Below are positions 44,090 through 53,029 of a stretch of DNA of 64,000 bases, piece by piece. Made by a program: the position numbers and the translations under genes. The notes beneath the pieces were generated by a model that saw nothing but the letters and a program-made list of their open reading frames with translations, had not been told where the DNA came from and searched no databases. Origin of the DNA: Candidatus Poribacteria bacterium. Its GTDB lineage: Bacteria; Poribacteria; WGA-4E; WGA-3G. Location of the stretch: positions 25,321-89,320 of the forward strand of contig JAPPII010000026.1 in the NCBI GenBank assembly GCA_028820845.1. The letters are read 5' to 3'. The first letter of the stretch is position 1. The number at the start of each line of letters is the position of its first letter.

Positions 44090-45154
44090 ATGGCTGAATA
44101 TAAGATTGCGATAATTCGGGGTGATGGAATCGGGATTGAAGTGATCGAGGAGGGTCTCAAGGTCCTCAACGCTATCGCCGATAGGTATGACATCAAATGG
44201 GACTTTGTGGAGTTTCCTTGGGGCTCCGACTACTATTTCGAGCATGGGTACATGATGCCAGCAGATGCCCTTGATACCCTTGCAGCGTTCGACCAGATTT
44301 ATCTTGGCGCAGTCGGACACCCCGACATCCAAGACCACATTGCGCTCAATGGACTTCTGCTGCCAATCCGACGTAGATTCGATCAGTACGTCTGTGAACG
44401 ACCCAGTGTCCTCTACCCCGGCATTAACACACCACTGAAAAACAAAGAGGCTTGGGATATTGATTTCGTAGTGATAAGAGAGAACACAGAAGGCGAGTAT
44501 GCCAACGTCGGTGGTTTTCAGTACCAAGGGTTTCCTGAAGAGATCGGTGTGCAGGTTGGGATATTTACGCGCCACGGCTGCGAGCGCATTATCGCTTATG
44601 CCTTCGAGCAGGCGCAAGCACGAAATAAGAAGCGCAAAGTTACTTCAATCACCAAGTCAAACGCGCAAGGTTACGGCATGATTGTATGGGATACAGCCTT
44701 CGAGCGGGTCGCTGCAAAGTATCCCGATATAGAGACAGAATCGCTGCTCGTTGATGCAGCGTGTATGGATTTCGTACGGAGACCGGAGGACTTTGATGTG
44801 GTCGTCGCGAGTAACCTATTCGGGGATATTCTCACCGACATCGGCGCGATTATCACCGGCAGCATGGGACTGGCACCGAGCGGCAATATCGACCCACAAC
44901 GCCGATTTCCCTCAATGTTCGAGCCGGTTCACGGGAGCGCGCCAGACATCATGGGGATGGGCATCGCGAATCCGCTGGCGGCAATTATCTCTGGTGCGAT
45001 GATGTTGCGGTTCATGGGTGAAGAAGCAGCAGCGGAAACGATAGATGCAGCTGTACTGAAGGTCGTCGAGGAAGGCAAAACCCTCCCATCCGACCTTGGT
45101 GGTCAAGCCAAAACCTCGCAGGTCGGTGATGCTGTGGTGAATGCGCTGGATTGA
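44090..45154 (+). CDS. Tartrate dehydrogenase-like isocitrate/isopropylmalate dehydrogenase family enzyme
   Basis: A 354-residue NAD-dependent decarboxylating beta-hydroxyacid dehydrogenase. IAIIRGDGIGIEV, RRRFDQYVCERPS, VIRENTEGEYANVGG, the catalytic lysine in ITKSNAQGYG and metal aspartates in SNLFGDILTD are conserved. GGFQYQGFPEEI and the absence of the LeuB-type arginine set match tartrate dehydrogenase/decarboxylase rather than LeuB. It would convert tartrate or D-malate to oxaloglycolate/glycerate or pyruvate. Start ATG 44090 follows AAAGGGAAAT. The 46-bp gap after the peptidase may allow co-transcription. Confidence 0.85.
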   Translation: MAEYKIAIIRGDGIGIEVIEEGLKVLNAIADRYDIKWDFVEFPWGSDYYFEHGYMMPADALDTLAAFDQIYLGAVGHPDIQDHIALNGLLLPIRRRFDQYVCERPSVLYPGINTPLKNKEAWDIDFVVIRENTEGEYANVGGFQYQGFPEEIGVQVGIFTRHGCERIIAYAFEQAQARNKKRKVTSITKSNAQGYGMIVWDTAFERVAAKYPDIETESLLVDAACMDFVRRPEDFDVVVASNLFGDILTDIGAIITGSMGLAPSGNIDPQRRFPSMFEPVHGSAPDIMGMGIANPLAAIISGAMMLRFMGEEAAAETIDAAVLKVVEEGKTLPSDLGGQAKTSQVGDAVVNALD

Positions 45155-45249
45155 GGTTGAAACCTTGCCAGTGGTTCATCAGTATACTTTACAATTTTGC
45201 GTAAGGTCATTAAAAAAATAAAACCGTCGTATTATCTAAGAGGTGGCTG

Positions 45250-46248
45250 ATGAAGGAACAAGACCCTTCGCAACTCAATCCTAAAAACTATGAGTTACCG
45301 CTGAAGGGGCACGTATACTGTCAAATTTTATTTGATGAAGTCTTTCTACCCATCTTAAAAGAAAGCTTTCCGGATGTCCTGCCCCGTCTCAGTGCTGGAG
45401 TCATCGGATTAGGATCTGATGTTCTTGGTGCCGATGACGAACTGTCACGCGATCATGACTGGGGACCAAACAAGTGCCAACTACTGTTATCGGCACAGGA
45501 TATCGCGGAATATGGTTCTTCTATTTCTCAGGCTCTGGAAGCGGCTATTCCAGATACGTTTTTAGGAATTGACACTACCAAATTGCAACCTCGGACGATA
45601 CAGATAAGCACTATCGACGCAGTCTATCGTGATTTTCACGAATCTGCCTACCCGCCGGTGACGATCGAGGAATGGGCTGCCGCTGATGACAACAACCTCT
45701 ACTACGCGTCGTCTGGTTTTGTGCTCTATGACCCTTCTAACGCCCTCAGCGAACGCATATCCGCTTTCCAAAAGGCATACTACCCTGCAGACATCTGGAG
45801 GTGGAAGGTCGCAAGTGATCTATGGGGAATTTGGCACAATGGCGACTACAATTCGAGCTATCGTTTAGCGAAACGCGGTGATGGTATAGGTTTACTCATC
45901 GGACAAGGAGCTTTTGTCGAATGCACGTTAAGACTTTTGTGTCTACTCAATAAACGTTTTCCAGTATATTGGAAATGGCTGCACTGGCAGGCACAAAGTC
46001 TCCCGAAATGGGTAGACATTATAGGACCGTCTCTCAAGAAACTCGAATCAGCAAACAATCATAAAGCGCGCGGCGAGATCATCCACAACATCTGTCAATC
46101 AATTCGGGAGATTCTTTACAAAATGGATTTACTTCCCGATACAGAATGGCGCAATTTCATGGGCAGCCAAGTAGTTGCCCTGCAAATCGAATCGGCTCAG
46201 GTGAAAGAGTTGATTCGGGAAGAAGAGCCCCATTTGTATGTATGGTAA
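45250..46248 (+). CDS. DUF4037-domain protein (nucleotidyltransferase-like)
   Basis: A 332-residue protein. GLGSDVLGADDELSRDHDWGP (broken here as GSDVLG at 55-60 and D68-H-D70) is the DUF4037 signature and resembles a nucleotidyltransferase active site with G-S and paired aspartates. The helical C-terminal part (IWRWKVASDLWGIWHNGDY and following) also fits DUF4037. Function is not established for the family. GAGGTGGCTG precedes the ATG. Confidence 0.82.
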   Translation: MKEQDPSQLNPKNYELPLKGHVYCQILFDEVFLPILKESFPDVLPRLSAGVIGLGSDVLGADDELSRDHDWGPNKCQLLLSAQDIAEYGSSISQALEAAIPDTFLGIDTTKLQPRTIQISTIDAVYRDFHESAYPPVTIEEWAAADDNNLYYASSGFVLYDPSNALSERISAFQKAYYPADIWRWKVASDLWGIWHNGDYNSSYRLAKRGDGIGLLIGQGAFVECTLRLLCLLNKRFPVYWKWLHWQAQSLPKWVDIIGPSLKKLESANNHKARGEIIHNICQSIREILYKMDLLPDTEWRNFMGSQVVALQIESAQVKELIREEEPHLYVW

Positions 46249-46276
46249 CTGAAATGACGAAAGGAAACGAGAAACG

Positions 46277-47137
46277 GTGATCGAAATACGGTCCCACCCC
46301 CACGCAAGCGAACTTATTTCACTTTCAGGTATCTATCTGGAACAAAATGAGTGTGAAAACAATCTGCCGATCGGTTTAGCCTATAGACTCGCTGAAGACC
46401 CATACTACTACACCTCTGAGTTACCCGTTTTATTAAGTATTTTGGAACAAGGGCAAGTCGTGGGAGTCGCAGTAATGACACCACCTAAGCGAATCATCTT
46501 AAGCAGAATTGACACGGATATCCAAGCTGCTGCAATTCATCTTGTGCGTCACCTGCGTAAAATTAACATTCAAATACCGGGGGTTGTTGGACCAGCAACA
46601 GAAGCCCAAGCCTTTGCTGATGGTTGGATTGAAGGCAGGTCTGGCGTATCGGTGAGGCTCAGCAAGCGCATGCGTGTATTTGAAGCGAGAACCGTCGCGG
46701 ATCTCCCGCTTTCACCGGGACAGATGCGTTTCGCACGTCCAGACGATGATCCGCTCATGGCGCGATGGATTGTCGGTCTGTCGGAAGCGATAGGGGAACC
46801 CGTCAGTCTTGAGAGTGCTAAAAGTCGCACTGAGAAACTTATCACGGATCAACAACTATACGTATGGGATAACGAGGGTCCCGTGTCTATTGCTGGCGTG
46901 TCCCGTCCAATGAGAAACGGAACAACAATCGGTCTCGTGTACACGCCACCTGAGCACCGCGGTAAAGGATACGCGACTTCGTGCGTTTTGTTGCTAACAA
47001 AGAAACTCCTTTCGGATGGCTATTCCTTTTGCAGCCTATATACCGATTTATCAAACCCGACTTCCAATAGCATCTACACCAAAATCGGTTATGTGCCTAT
47101 AGGGGATGCGTTGGAATTGGATTTTTTGCCCATCTAA
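46277..47137 (+). CDS. GNAT-family acetyltransferase
   Basis: A 286-residue protein with a helical/beta N-terminal region and a C-terminal GNAT domain: IGLVYTPPEHRGKGYATSCV is motif A and YTDLSNPTSNSIYTKIGYVP the closing motif. This two-part layout is common for bacterial GNATs acting on unknown amines. Start is GTG 46277 after AAGGAAACG. The DUF4037 gene is 28 bp upstream and a methyltransferase gene begins 4 bp downstream, so the three are likely one transcript. Confidence 0.85.
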   Translation: MIEIRSHPHASELISLSGIYLEQNECENNLPIGLAYRLAEDPYYYTSELPVLLSILEQGQVVGVAVMTPPKRIILSRIDTDIQAAAIHLVRHLRKINIQIPGVVGPATEAQAFADGWIEGRSGVSVRLSKRMRVFEARTVADLPLSPGQMRFARPDDDPLMARWIVGLSEAIGEPVSLESAKSRTEKLITDQQLYVWDNEGPVSIAGVSRPMRNGTTIGLVYTPPEHRGKGYATSCVLLLTKKLLSDGYSFCSLYTDLSNPTSNSIYTKIGYVPIGDALELDFLPI

Positions 47138-47141
47138 AAAT

Positions 47142-47936
47142 ATGGAAATCACAAGACCTCGACAATACTGGGACGATTACGCCTCCCGATTCAAGCACCG
47201 AAGTTTGGCAGAAACTTATGAGCTGCGACCCCCGTATCCAGAGGAGATATATCAGATACTCCTCAATTTGCTCGGGGAATCGCGGGGAAAAGTTCTTGAT
47301 GTCGGATGTGGTACTGGAAAGATAGCACGAGCACTCGTCAATCACGTAGACGGCGTTGATGCGGTTGACTTCTCACAAGAGATGATCCGAGTCGGGAAGT
47401 TACTCGTTAATGGAGATCATCCCAACCTCCGATGGATTCGTGGCCCTGCTGAGACAGTGAAGTTATATCCACCCTACAATATGATAACGGCAGGAGCCAG
47501 TATTCATTGGATGGAGTGGCGCGTAGTTTTCCCAAGGTTCAAGGAAGTGCTGACAGCAGATGGTTATCTCGTCATCATTGATGGAGACCGTCCTGTTAGA
47601 TCGCCTTGGGGGGATGCAGAACTTTCACTCATTCACAAGTATTCCACCAACAGACACCATGAACAAATTGACTTGATTCAAGAACTCGTGGATAGAGAAC
47701 ATCTACACGTGATTGGCGATAAGCGGACAACACCGGTCGGTTTCTCCCAACCGCTTTCAGACTATGTTCAGTCTTTTCATTCGAGAGAAAGCATGTCCAA
47801 AGAACACATGGGTAAAGAAAACGTCAGAGCATTTAATGCAGAACTATCGCATGTATTATCTGATTTTGTTGATGATGAAGGATGCCTCAGTTTCCAATTA
47901 GAAGCAAGAGTTACTTGGGGGAAACCATTGGCATGA
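47142..47936 (+). CDS. Class I SAM-dependent methyltransferase
   Basis: A 264-residue methyltransferase. YELRPPYPEEIYQILL, motif I VLDVGCGTGKIARAL, then VDAVDFSQEMIRVG and TAGASIHWMEW belong to the same widespread subfamily as the protein at 32235-32990. Start ATG 47142 is four bases after the GNAT stop; a longer in-frame start overlaps that gene and adds no similarity. Acceptor unknown. Confidence 0.87.
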   Translation: MEITRPRQYWDDYASRFKHRSLAETYELRPPYPEEIYQILLNLLGESRGKVLDVGCGTGKIARALVNHVDGVDAVDFSQEMIRVGKLLVNGDHPNLRWIRGPAETVKLYPPYNMITAGASIHWMEWRVVFPRFKEVLTADGYLVIIDGDRPVRSPWGDAELSLIHKYSTNRHHEQIDLIQELVDREHLHVIGDKRTTPVGFSQPLSDYVQSFHSRESMSKEHMGKENVRAFNAELSHVLSDFVDDEGCLSFQLEARVTWGKPLA

Positions 47937-47992
47937 AACAAGGGATTACTCGTCCACCTAACATATTGGCTTGATACTGATAATGGAAGAAT

Positions 47993-48865
47993 ATGCTCCA
48001 ACTGACTGAGAAAAACTACCACGCAGCAATTATTGAAAACTTCCCACAGTTGCCGATTGAAACATGGGAGCCACTCTACGAAGGTTGGGCGAATCGAACG
48101 TTTCTGGTCAACCAGCGGATAGTTTTTCGCTTCCCTAAACATCAGGTTGCAGCGCGCGGCTTGGTACGTGAGATGCGTTTACTAACCGAACTTGCCCCTA
48201 CTGTTCCCTTGCCTATTCCGCAGTATCTCTACCACGGGCAACCCACGCAATATTATCCATTCGTGTTTGGTGGATATGCCTTTATTAACGGAACGCCACT
48301 GAATCAGTGTTCACCGCAAGTCCAATCAGCAACGTGGTGGCAACCGCCGTTAGGAGATTTTCTCACCGCGCTGCATCGTTTTCCTATAGACCGTGTGCAA
48401 CACTTATTTGAATCCGATGTTTATACGACATCACAGACGTGGCAGGAAGGGATAACCAAGATGTGGGGAAAAATACGAACCTGCATCTTTCCAAGGCTTA
48501 CTCACCGACAGCAAGAAGAAATTACTACCTATTTCGAGCAGGTAATGGCAAATCCCTCTATCTTTTCCTTCACCCCCGTTTTTATTCACCAAGACTTTTA
48601 TTCACACAACATTCTGGTTGATGTCGATACGGAAACCGTTACTGGGATTATTGATTGGGGATCTTGCACAGTTGGTGATCCGGCAGAAGATGTTGGCGGT
48701 TTGACTGCTTACTACGATGGCATTATTGACGATGGATGGCATTCTCGCTGCGCTTTTTACCGCCGGACCGCCCCATTTCCGGATTTACTCTATGTTCTCG
48801 AACACAATCAACAGGAAAAAGTAGCGTCAATCATGGGAAAGATTGACGCGTTATGGACACCATGA
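47993..48865 (+). CDS. Aminoglycoside phosphotransferase (APH)-family protein
   Basis: A 290-residue APH-like kinase. VFIHQDFYSHNILVD holds the catalytic H-x-D and the downstream Asn, and GIIDWGSCTVGDPAEDV the second metal-binding aspartates. IVFRFPKHQVAARGLVREMRLL corresponds to the ATP-binding lobe with Lys. These residues are a better match to true APH enzymes than the homologue at 13591. GGAAGAAT precedes the ATG. Substrate could be an antibiotic or a metabolite. Confidence 0.87.
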   Translation: MLQLTEKNYHAAIIENFPQLPIETWEPLYEGWANRTFLVNQRIVFRFPKHQVAARGLVREMRLLTELAPTVPLPIPQYLYHGQPTQYYPFVFGGYAFINGTPLNQCSPQVQSATWWQPPLGDFLTALHRFPIDRVQHLFESDVYTTSQTWQEGITKMWGKIRTCIFPRLTHRQQEEITTYFEQVMANPSIFSFTPVFIHQDFYSHNILVDVDTETVTGIIDWGSCTVGDPAEDVGGLTAYYDGIIDDGWHSRCAFYRRTAPFPDLLYVLEHNQQEKVASIMGKIDALWTP

Positions 48866-48952
48866 GTCAACTCACACGATTTCGATAGATCAGGCGAAAG
48901 ATGGACACCTCACATTTATAGTGAATCCTATAATTGTTTGGACACTCCTATC

Positions 48953-49002
48953 GTAGCGCAAACTGTTAGTTTGCGGGTCCTCCAGCCTTCAGTTTGTGCT
49001 AC
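48953..49002. repeat. Dispersed nested inverted repeat
   Basis: GTAGCGCAAACTG (48953-48965) pairs with CAGTTTGTGCTAC (48990-49002) with one mismatch. The same left arm can instead pair locally: CGCAAACT-GTT-AGTTTGCG (48957-48975). Two competing hairpins are therefore possible. The core matches the repeat at 25075 in opposite orientation. It lies in the 207-bp gap between the APH and ankyrin genes. Confidence 0.75.
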
Positions 49003-49072
49003 AAGTGTTCACATATTTTTCGACTTTACGATATTGTTGGAAACACAATTAACCTAACAGAGGAGAATAGAT

Positions 49073-49762
49073 ATGCAACTCGGTTCAATTCATGACGCTG
49101 CAGCAAGCGGCGACCTCGATTTAGTGAAGAAAATCGTTGAGCAGGAACCGCTGTCAGTTAATCAGGACGATCAATACGAATGGCGTCCTATATTTCATGC
49201 CGGATTAAGACGGCATTATGATGTTGTGAAATATCTAATAGACGCTGGTGCTGATTTGGCAGCGCATGATGGCTATGTGATTCACTATGCCGGAGAAGTA
49301 CCGGACAATAAGGAAGTCGTATCACTGCTCGTTGCGTATGGAGGTTTGGATGCGCATGCCAAACCATTGAGTGAAACGGCACGTCAGTTCATATACGCCG
49401 TTTTCTTAGCCAATGTGAAGCGCGTCAGTGCAATGCTTCGGGACAACGCAAAGTTAGTTCAAGAGCGTTACGCTCGTGGCGATACAGCTTTACACCACGC
49501 GACTCGAAACGGGGACTTGGAAATTGTAGAACAGTTAGTCAGTAGTGGTGCGGATGTCAATGTAACATCAGAGCATGGACATTTTCCACTATACTGCGCA
49601 GCCGGTCATGGGCATGTAGAAACGACACGGTATCTTGTAGAATATGGCGCAGATTTGAAAGCGAGACTCTCCGATGGCAAAACAGTTGTTGAGTGGCTAA
49701 AACAATTCGCGGATCACGACCGTCGCTTGAAATTTTGTCTGGATGTATTGGAGAGATATTGA
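49073..49762 (+). CDS. Ankyrin-repeat protein
   Basis: A 229-residue ankyrin protein: IHDAAASGDLDLVKKIVEQ, DVVKYLIDAGADLAAHDG, TALHHATRNGDLEIVEQLV with SGADVNVTS, and FPLYCAAGHGHVETTRYLV with EYGADLKAR. Five or six repeats fill most of the chain. No signal peptide. AGAGGAGAA precedes the ATG. It is convergent with the GT-C-like gene, 10 bp apart. Confidence 0.92.
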   Translation: MQLGSIHDAAASGDLDLVKKIVEQEPLSVNQDDQYEWRPIFHAGLRRHYDVVKYLIDAGADLAAHDGYVIHYAGEVPDNKEVVSLLVAYGGLDAHAKPLSETARQFIYAVFLANVKRVSAMLRDNAKLVQERYARGDTALHHATRNGDLEIVEQLVSSGADVNVTSEHGHFPLYCAAGHGHVETTRYLVEYGADLKARLSDGKTVVEWLKQFADHDRRLKFCLDVLERY

Positions 49763-49772
49763 TTGCTCTCGT

Positions 49773-51890
49773 TCAATTTTGGCGCGGCAGCGCACTGTTC
49801 GATTGAATCGTAAAACCGCTCCAAACCCATCTTTGGTACCTGCTTTTTTTGTGGGTATATATCACTTGCGTTAAATGTTCATCTGTAATCGTGATGTTGT
49901 AACGTCCATCAATCGTCTCGTTTCCAACAGGAACCCGCAATCGCTGAATCTGCTTCTCGCCATTCGCGATAAGGTTTATCTCTAACGGTTCAGCTCTATC
50001 CGCTTCGTCTACTATATTTGTGCTGAAATAGCATGTCACTTCGTAGGTGCCATTCGGAAGCGCGACTCGGAAAACTGCGTCTTCTTGCCCCAAAATGCTA
50101 TCTGTATAAGGTTGTGCAACCGCCAATTTGTTTTGTGATTCTTCACGCTCCGACACCGTTAGCCAACCGTATTTCCCATCAGTGTAAGTTGTATCTACAT
50201 ACACAGGAATGTGTCCCGGTGCTGTCCGACCCTCTTCGGGCTGCATGTCAAAGGAGACAACGGTGCCGCCCCCCCAAATCTCTGGATCGGGGGACGCGCG
50301 CTTGCGGCGATAGAGTCGGTTGTAGTCGTTGGAATCGATGAGGTCATATTCCTCTTCCAGACCGCTGACATCGCCGTATTCCGTCCGCCAGATGATAGCA
50401 TAGTCAGCAGGAAATTTCTGATCCCTATCCTCTTCCTTATACTGTAGCGGAAAATGGTCGGTATCCGCCTCGTAGTTGTCGAGGTAGGCGATGCCTTTAT
50501 GCACTGCCAATAAACACTCAAGGTGACCGAAGGGTTCAACGTATTTCGGTTCAAAACCGAGCGAATCTGAAAAACCACCCCATTCCCCCGGTTCACTCAT
50601 CAGAATCGTATGCTTTTCGTCCATACCCTCCAACGAGAGCGCATTGGCGATGTCGCGGTTCAACAGACGATAGGTGTGAACGTGGTAACCGAGATGCCAT
50701 AAGGATAGCGCGATGATAAGTCCTGCGACCGCGTAGTTTGTATATCTATGCAGGTTGACGGCAAAGAATGGAATCAGGATAAGGAATATGTACAGATGGA
50801 ACCGATCGTTTATCCAACCGCCACTGTAACCCGACCAAGGGACTATGAAAAACATCGCAGTGATAACGACTGACATGATTAGAAACCCATCCATCTGTGT
50901 CACAGCACGCGTCCAGAGCCGTTCGCCGGTCTCTTTCCATGCCTCTGATGCTCGGAATTGATACCACTGCCAGATTCTATTGATAACTGTGAGTACAAGG
51001 ACAATGGCAAAAAAGACCAGCAGCACGCGTCCGATGAGCACTTGATCGTCGTGGAAAGAGACCAAGGATTTCATGCCGAAGAAGTAGTCCATTACCCATT
51101 CAAAGCCTTTATGGTTGCTGTTACCTCCGTGGTTGTTGGTCAGATAGAAGTAGTAGGAGAATAGGATAAAGTAAGCAGGTGTAAGGCTACCTATGAAGGT
51201 CAGTGTAGGTTTATGTCTCCCTATACCTTCCTTAAGTCTGTGCATGAGTGGCTCTGATGTCTCCTGATTACCCCATACCCGATGTAACACATCATAAGCC
51301 GATAAGAAGAGAGGAAAGAACGTCAATGACATGATAAGCAACGCATAAGAGTGATAATGCGTCAGATAGGTCACCAACGACAATAGGTATATGACAATGA
51401 TGTTTGTCAGCCGAAGTTTATCTTTCACTCTCCACCAGTAGCCCATCGTAAAGAAAAACAGGGACATACTGAGGACAAAGTTGTAAAAACCCATGTGGAG
51501 CAGGTAGTTGTAGGCAAAGATAAACCCAAGCAGGCCGAAGACTATATTTCTCTTTGCGATACTATTGAGAAAATAAAAGAGGGAGAGCGGAAGGAGACCG
51601 ATGCAGAGCGTCAGCACAATCTTTTCACAAACAAGGGGCGGGAAAACGTACAACAACACGAGTAACAGCGCGTGGGATGTCCAATTCGGAAAGATGGTCG
51701 CGTTGAGTTCATAGACTTCACGGAGTCGATAGTTTTCGTGATTATGATACTCCTTCACCACATAAGAGTTGTAGATATGACTCGCACCATCCTGCGTTGG
51801 GAAATACTTGAAACCCCAGACCGGCAGAAGGTGCAGCACCATCAACACAATGATTGTAATGTATCCAATAGACAATTGACCGACTTTCAT
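49773..51890 (-). CDS. Polytopic membrane protein, GT-C glycosyltransferase-like
   Basis: A 705-residue protein with about ten to twelve hydrophobic segments in residues 1-430 and a soluble C-terminal region. FPTQDGASHIYNS in the first large loop resembles the acidic catalytic loop of GT-C glycosyltransferases. The last ~160 residues are beta-rich (VFRVALPNGTYEVTCYF), like malectin/carbohydrate-binding modules, presumably outside the membrane. It may transfer lipid-linked sugars to surface glycans or proteins. Start ATG 51890 has GAGGTG nine bases upstream; a GTG at 51902 is possible. Not assignable to a named family with certainty. Confidence 0.75.
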   Translation of the reverse strand: MKVGQLSIGYITIIVLMVLHLLPVWGFKYFPTQDGASHIYNSYVVKEYHNHENYRLREVYELNATIFPNWTSHALLLVLLYVFPPLVCEKIVLTLCIGLLPLSLFYFLNSIAKRNIVFGLLGFIFAYNYLLHMGFYNFVLSMSLFFFTMGYWWRVKDKLRLTNIIVIYLLSLVTYLTHYHSYALLIMSLTFFPLFLSAYDVLHRVWGNQETSEPLMHRLKEGIGRHKPTLTFIGSLTPAYFILFSYYFYLTNNHGGNSNHKGFEWVMDYFFGMKSLVSFHDDQVLIGRVLLVFFAIVLVLTVINRIWQWYQFRASEAWKETGERLWTRAVTQMDGFLIMSVVITAMFFIVPWSGYSGGWINDRFHLYIFLILIPFFAVNLHRYTNYAVAGLIIALSLWHLGYHVHTYRLLNRDIANALSLEGMDEKHTILMSEPGEWGGFSDSLGFEPKYVEPFGHLECLLAVHKGIAYLDNYEADTDHFPLQYKEEDRDQKFPADYAIIWRTEYGDVSGLEEEYDLIDSNDYNRLYRRKRASPDPEIWGGGTVVSFDMQPEEGRTAPGHIPVYVDTTYTDGKYGWLTVSEREESQNKLAVAQPYTDSILGQEDAVFRVALPNGTYEVTCYFSTNIVDEADRAEPLEINLIANGEKQIQRLRVPVGNETIDGRYNITITDEHLTQVIYTHKKSRYQRWVWSGFTIQSNSALPRQN

Positions 51891-52178
51891 TATCCGTTTC
51901 ACCTCATCAGCGCGTGTACGTGTGATCTTTCCAATACTGCTTAAGCCTTATTCTAATGAATTTTCCTTTTTGTTGCAACACACAAAATGTTACACACCAA
52001 AGTCGTTCAGTTTTCGCTGTCCAAATTCGCTGGTTTGTAGTAGGGTAATTTATTGCCTGTTCCTGGCAAGTTAAAATTGAGCAACTATGGACACATATAT
52101 CTTTTGATGAACTTTTTAAAAATATATCGATAATACTACAAAGAAAGTTATCTGTCAAAGAGGTAATCGTAATCTTGT

Positions 52179-52207
52179 AAATCCTGTAAATTCTGATTCA
52201 GACAATC
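52179..52207. repeat. Dispersed repeat copy, partner of 30175-30203
   Basis: AAATCCTGTAAATTC followed by TGATTCAGACAAT. It matches the reverse complement of 30175-30203 at about 23 of 28 positions. It sits just left of the MITE. Confidence 0.6.
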
Positions 52208-52222
52208 AATAAGTGCCAACTA

Positions 52223-52358
52223 ATACCAATTCTAATTGATAATTCCTCTTAAAAGGTTGGCTATTTTTCAGCACTGCTCGGTGCGGTTAGAAACCGCACC
52301 TACTGGGTGTGACGTGAGTGGGTTCGGTTAATGCGAGATAAACTTTTAGAAATGGTAT
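52223..52358. mobile_element. MITE-like element with terminal inverted repeats and 5-bp target duplication
   Basis: A 136-bp non-coding element. Left end ATACCAATTCTAA (52223-52235) and right end TTAGAAATGGTAT (52346-52358) are inverted repeats matching at 12 of 13 positions. AACTA directly flanks both sides (52218-52222 and 52359-52363), consistent with a target-site duplication. Inside is a strong hairpin GGTGCGGTT-AGA-AACCGCACC (52280-52300). It has no coding capacity, so it would need a transposase in trans. It lies 18 bp upstream of the -35 box of the toxin-antitoxin promoter. Confidence 0.75.
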
Positions 52359-52376
52359 AACTACCCTATATTAAAC

Positions 52377-52405
52377 TTGCTATCTATCCCAAATTGTGAT
52401 AGACT
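52377..52405 (+). promoter_or_regulatory. Promoter for the HigBA-like module
   Basis: TTGCTA (52377-52382), 17-bp spacer, TAGACT (52400-52405), about 75 bp before the toxin ATG and just right of the MITE. Confidence 0.5.
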
Positions 52406-52478
52406 ACTCTCAAGATTGATATGTATAATATTGAAAGATGACTATCTACCACAGCTTAGGTATTCCCAGCTGTATCTC

Positions 52479-52766
52479 ATGCATATTATTACTCGAAAAC
52501 GCCTAAACGAGTTTGCTCAAAAACATCGGAATACGCAAGTATCGCTTGAACGTTGGTATCGATTAATGAAACGGGGCAGCTTTCGATCGTTTGCTGAGTT
52601 GAGAACAGAGTTTCCTCATGCGGATCAAGTTGGAAAATTAACCGTTTTCAACATTAGTGGTAACAAAGTGCGTCTTATTGTGGCGATACACTATAATCGC
52701 CAAAAAGTCTATATTCGCGCAGTGTTAACACACGCTGAATACAATAAAAGTAAATGGAAGGAGTGA
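52479..52766 (+). CDS. HigB-type toxin (mRNA interferase, HigB_toxin family)
   Basis: A 95-residue protein starting MHIITRKRLNEFAQKH, with ERWYRLMKRGSFRSFAELR, VFNISGNKVRLIVAIHY and the C-terminal KVYIRAVLTHAEYNKSKW. This is the HigB_toxin family (PF09907-like) of RelE-fold ribosome-dependent mRNA interferases; the His-Ala-Glu-Tyr end carries expected catalytic residues. The toxin gene comes first, as in HigBA systems. Start set at ATG 52479, where family similarity begins; no good ribosome site is seen, which suits low translation. The antitoxin gene begins three bases after the stop. Confidence 0.88.
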   Translation: MHIITRKRLNEFAQKHRNTQVSLERWYRLMKRGSFRSFAELRTEFPHADQVGKLTVFNISGNKVRLIVAIHYNRQKVYIRAVLTHAEYNKSKWKE

Positions 52767-52769
52767 ATC

Positions 52770-52997
52770 ATGGTGAGGGAAGTCCAAACGGCTCAGAACG
52801 TGTGGCCAATGCTAACGGAAGTTGTATTCGTTCCTCATGCCCAGAGCGAGTACCAACGCCTCACAGAAGTGCTGGACAATTTAATCGATGTCGTAGGTGA
52901 GGATGAAGATCATCCTTTGGCTTCACTGATGGAAGTCATTGGTATCTTGATTGAAAAATATGAAGATGAACATGTCCCAGAGTTGACCGAAATATAA
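52770..52997 (+). CDS. HigA-like antitoxin lacking the HTH domain
   Basis: A 75-residue acidic protein. [42 protein letters not shown] matches in parts the N-terminal, toxin-facing helical segment of COG5499-type HigA antitoxins (pattern LxxLVEAYEDEH). In those proteins a ~60-residue Xre-type helix-turn-helix follows; here the frame stops right after VPELTEI, and the next 30 bp lead to another gene, with no HTH in any frame. GAAGGAG overlaps the toxin end and precedes the ATG. It may still bind the toxin but should not repress its own operon. Confidence 0.78.
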   Translation: MVREVQTAQNVWPMLTEVVFVPHAQSEYQRLTEVLDNLIDVVGEDEDHPLASLMEVIGILIEKYEDEHVPELTEI

Positions 52998-53029
52998 CCT
53001 ATTTAATTTTAACTACTTTTGAGGCAACT

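Larger units (their letters stand above)
51903..52478. other. Intergenic region with MITE, dispersed repeat and TA promoter
   Basis: About 575 bp before the toxin gene. Contents: a TGTAACATTTT motif in minus orientation (about 51983-51994), a dispersed 28-bp repeat (52179-52207), a 136-bp MITE (52223-52358) and the toxin-antitoxin promoter (52377-52405). Open frames reaching upstream of the toxin ATG have no ribosome site. Confidence 0.65.
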
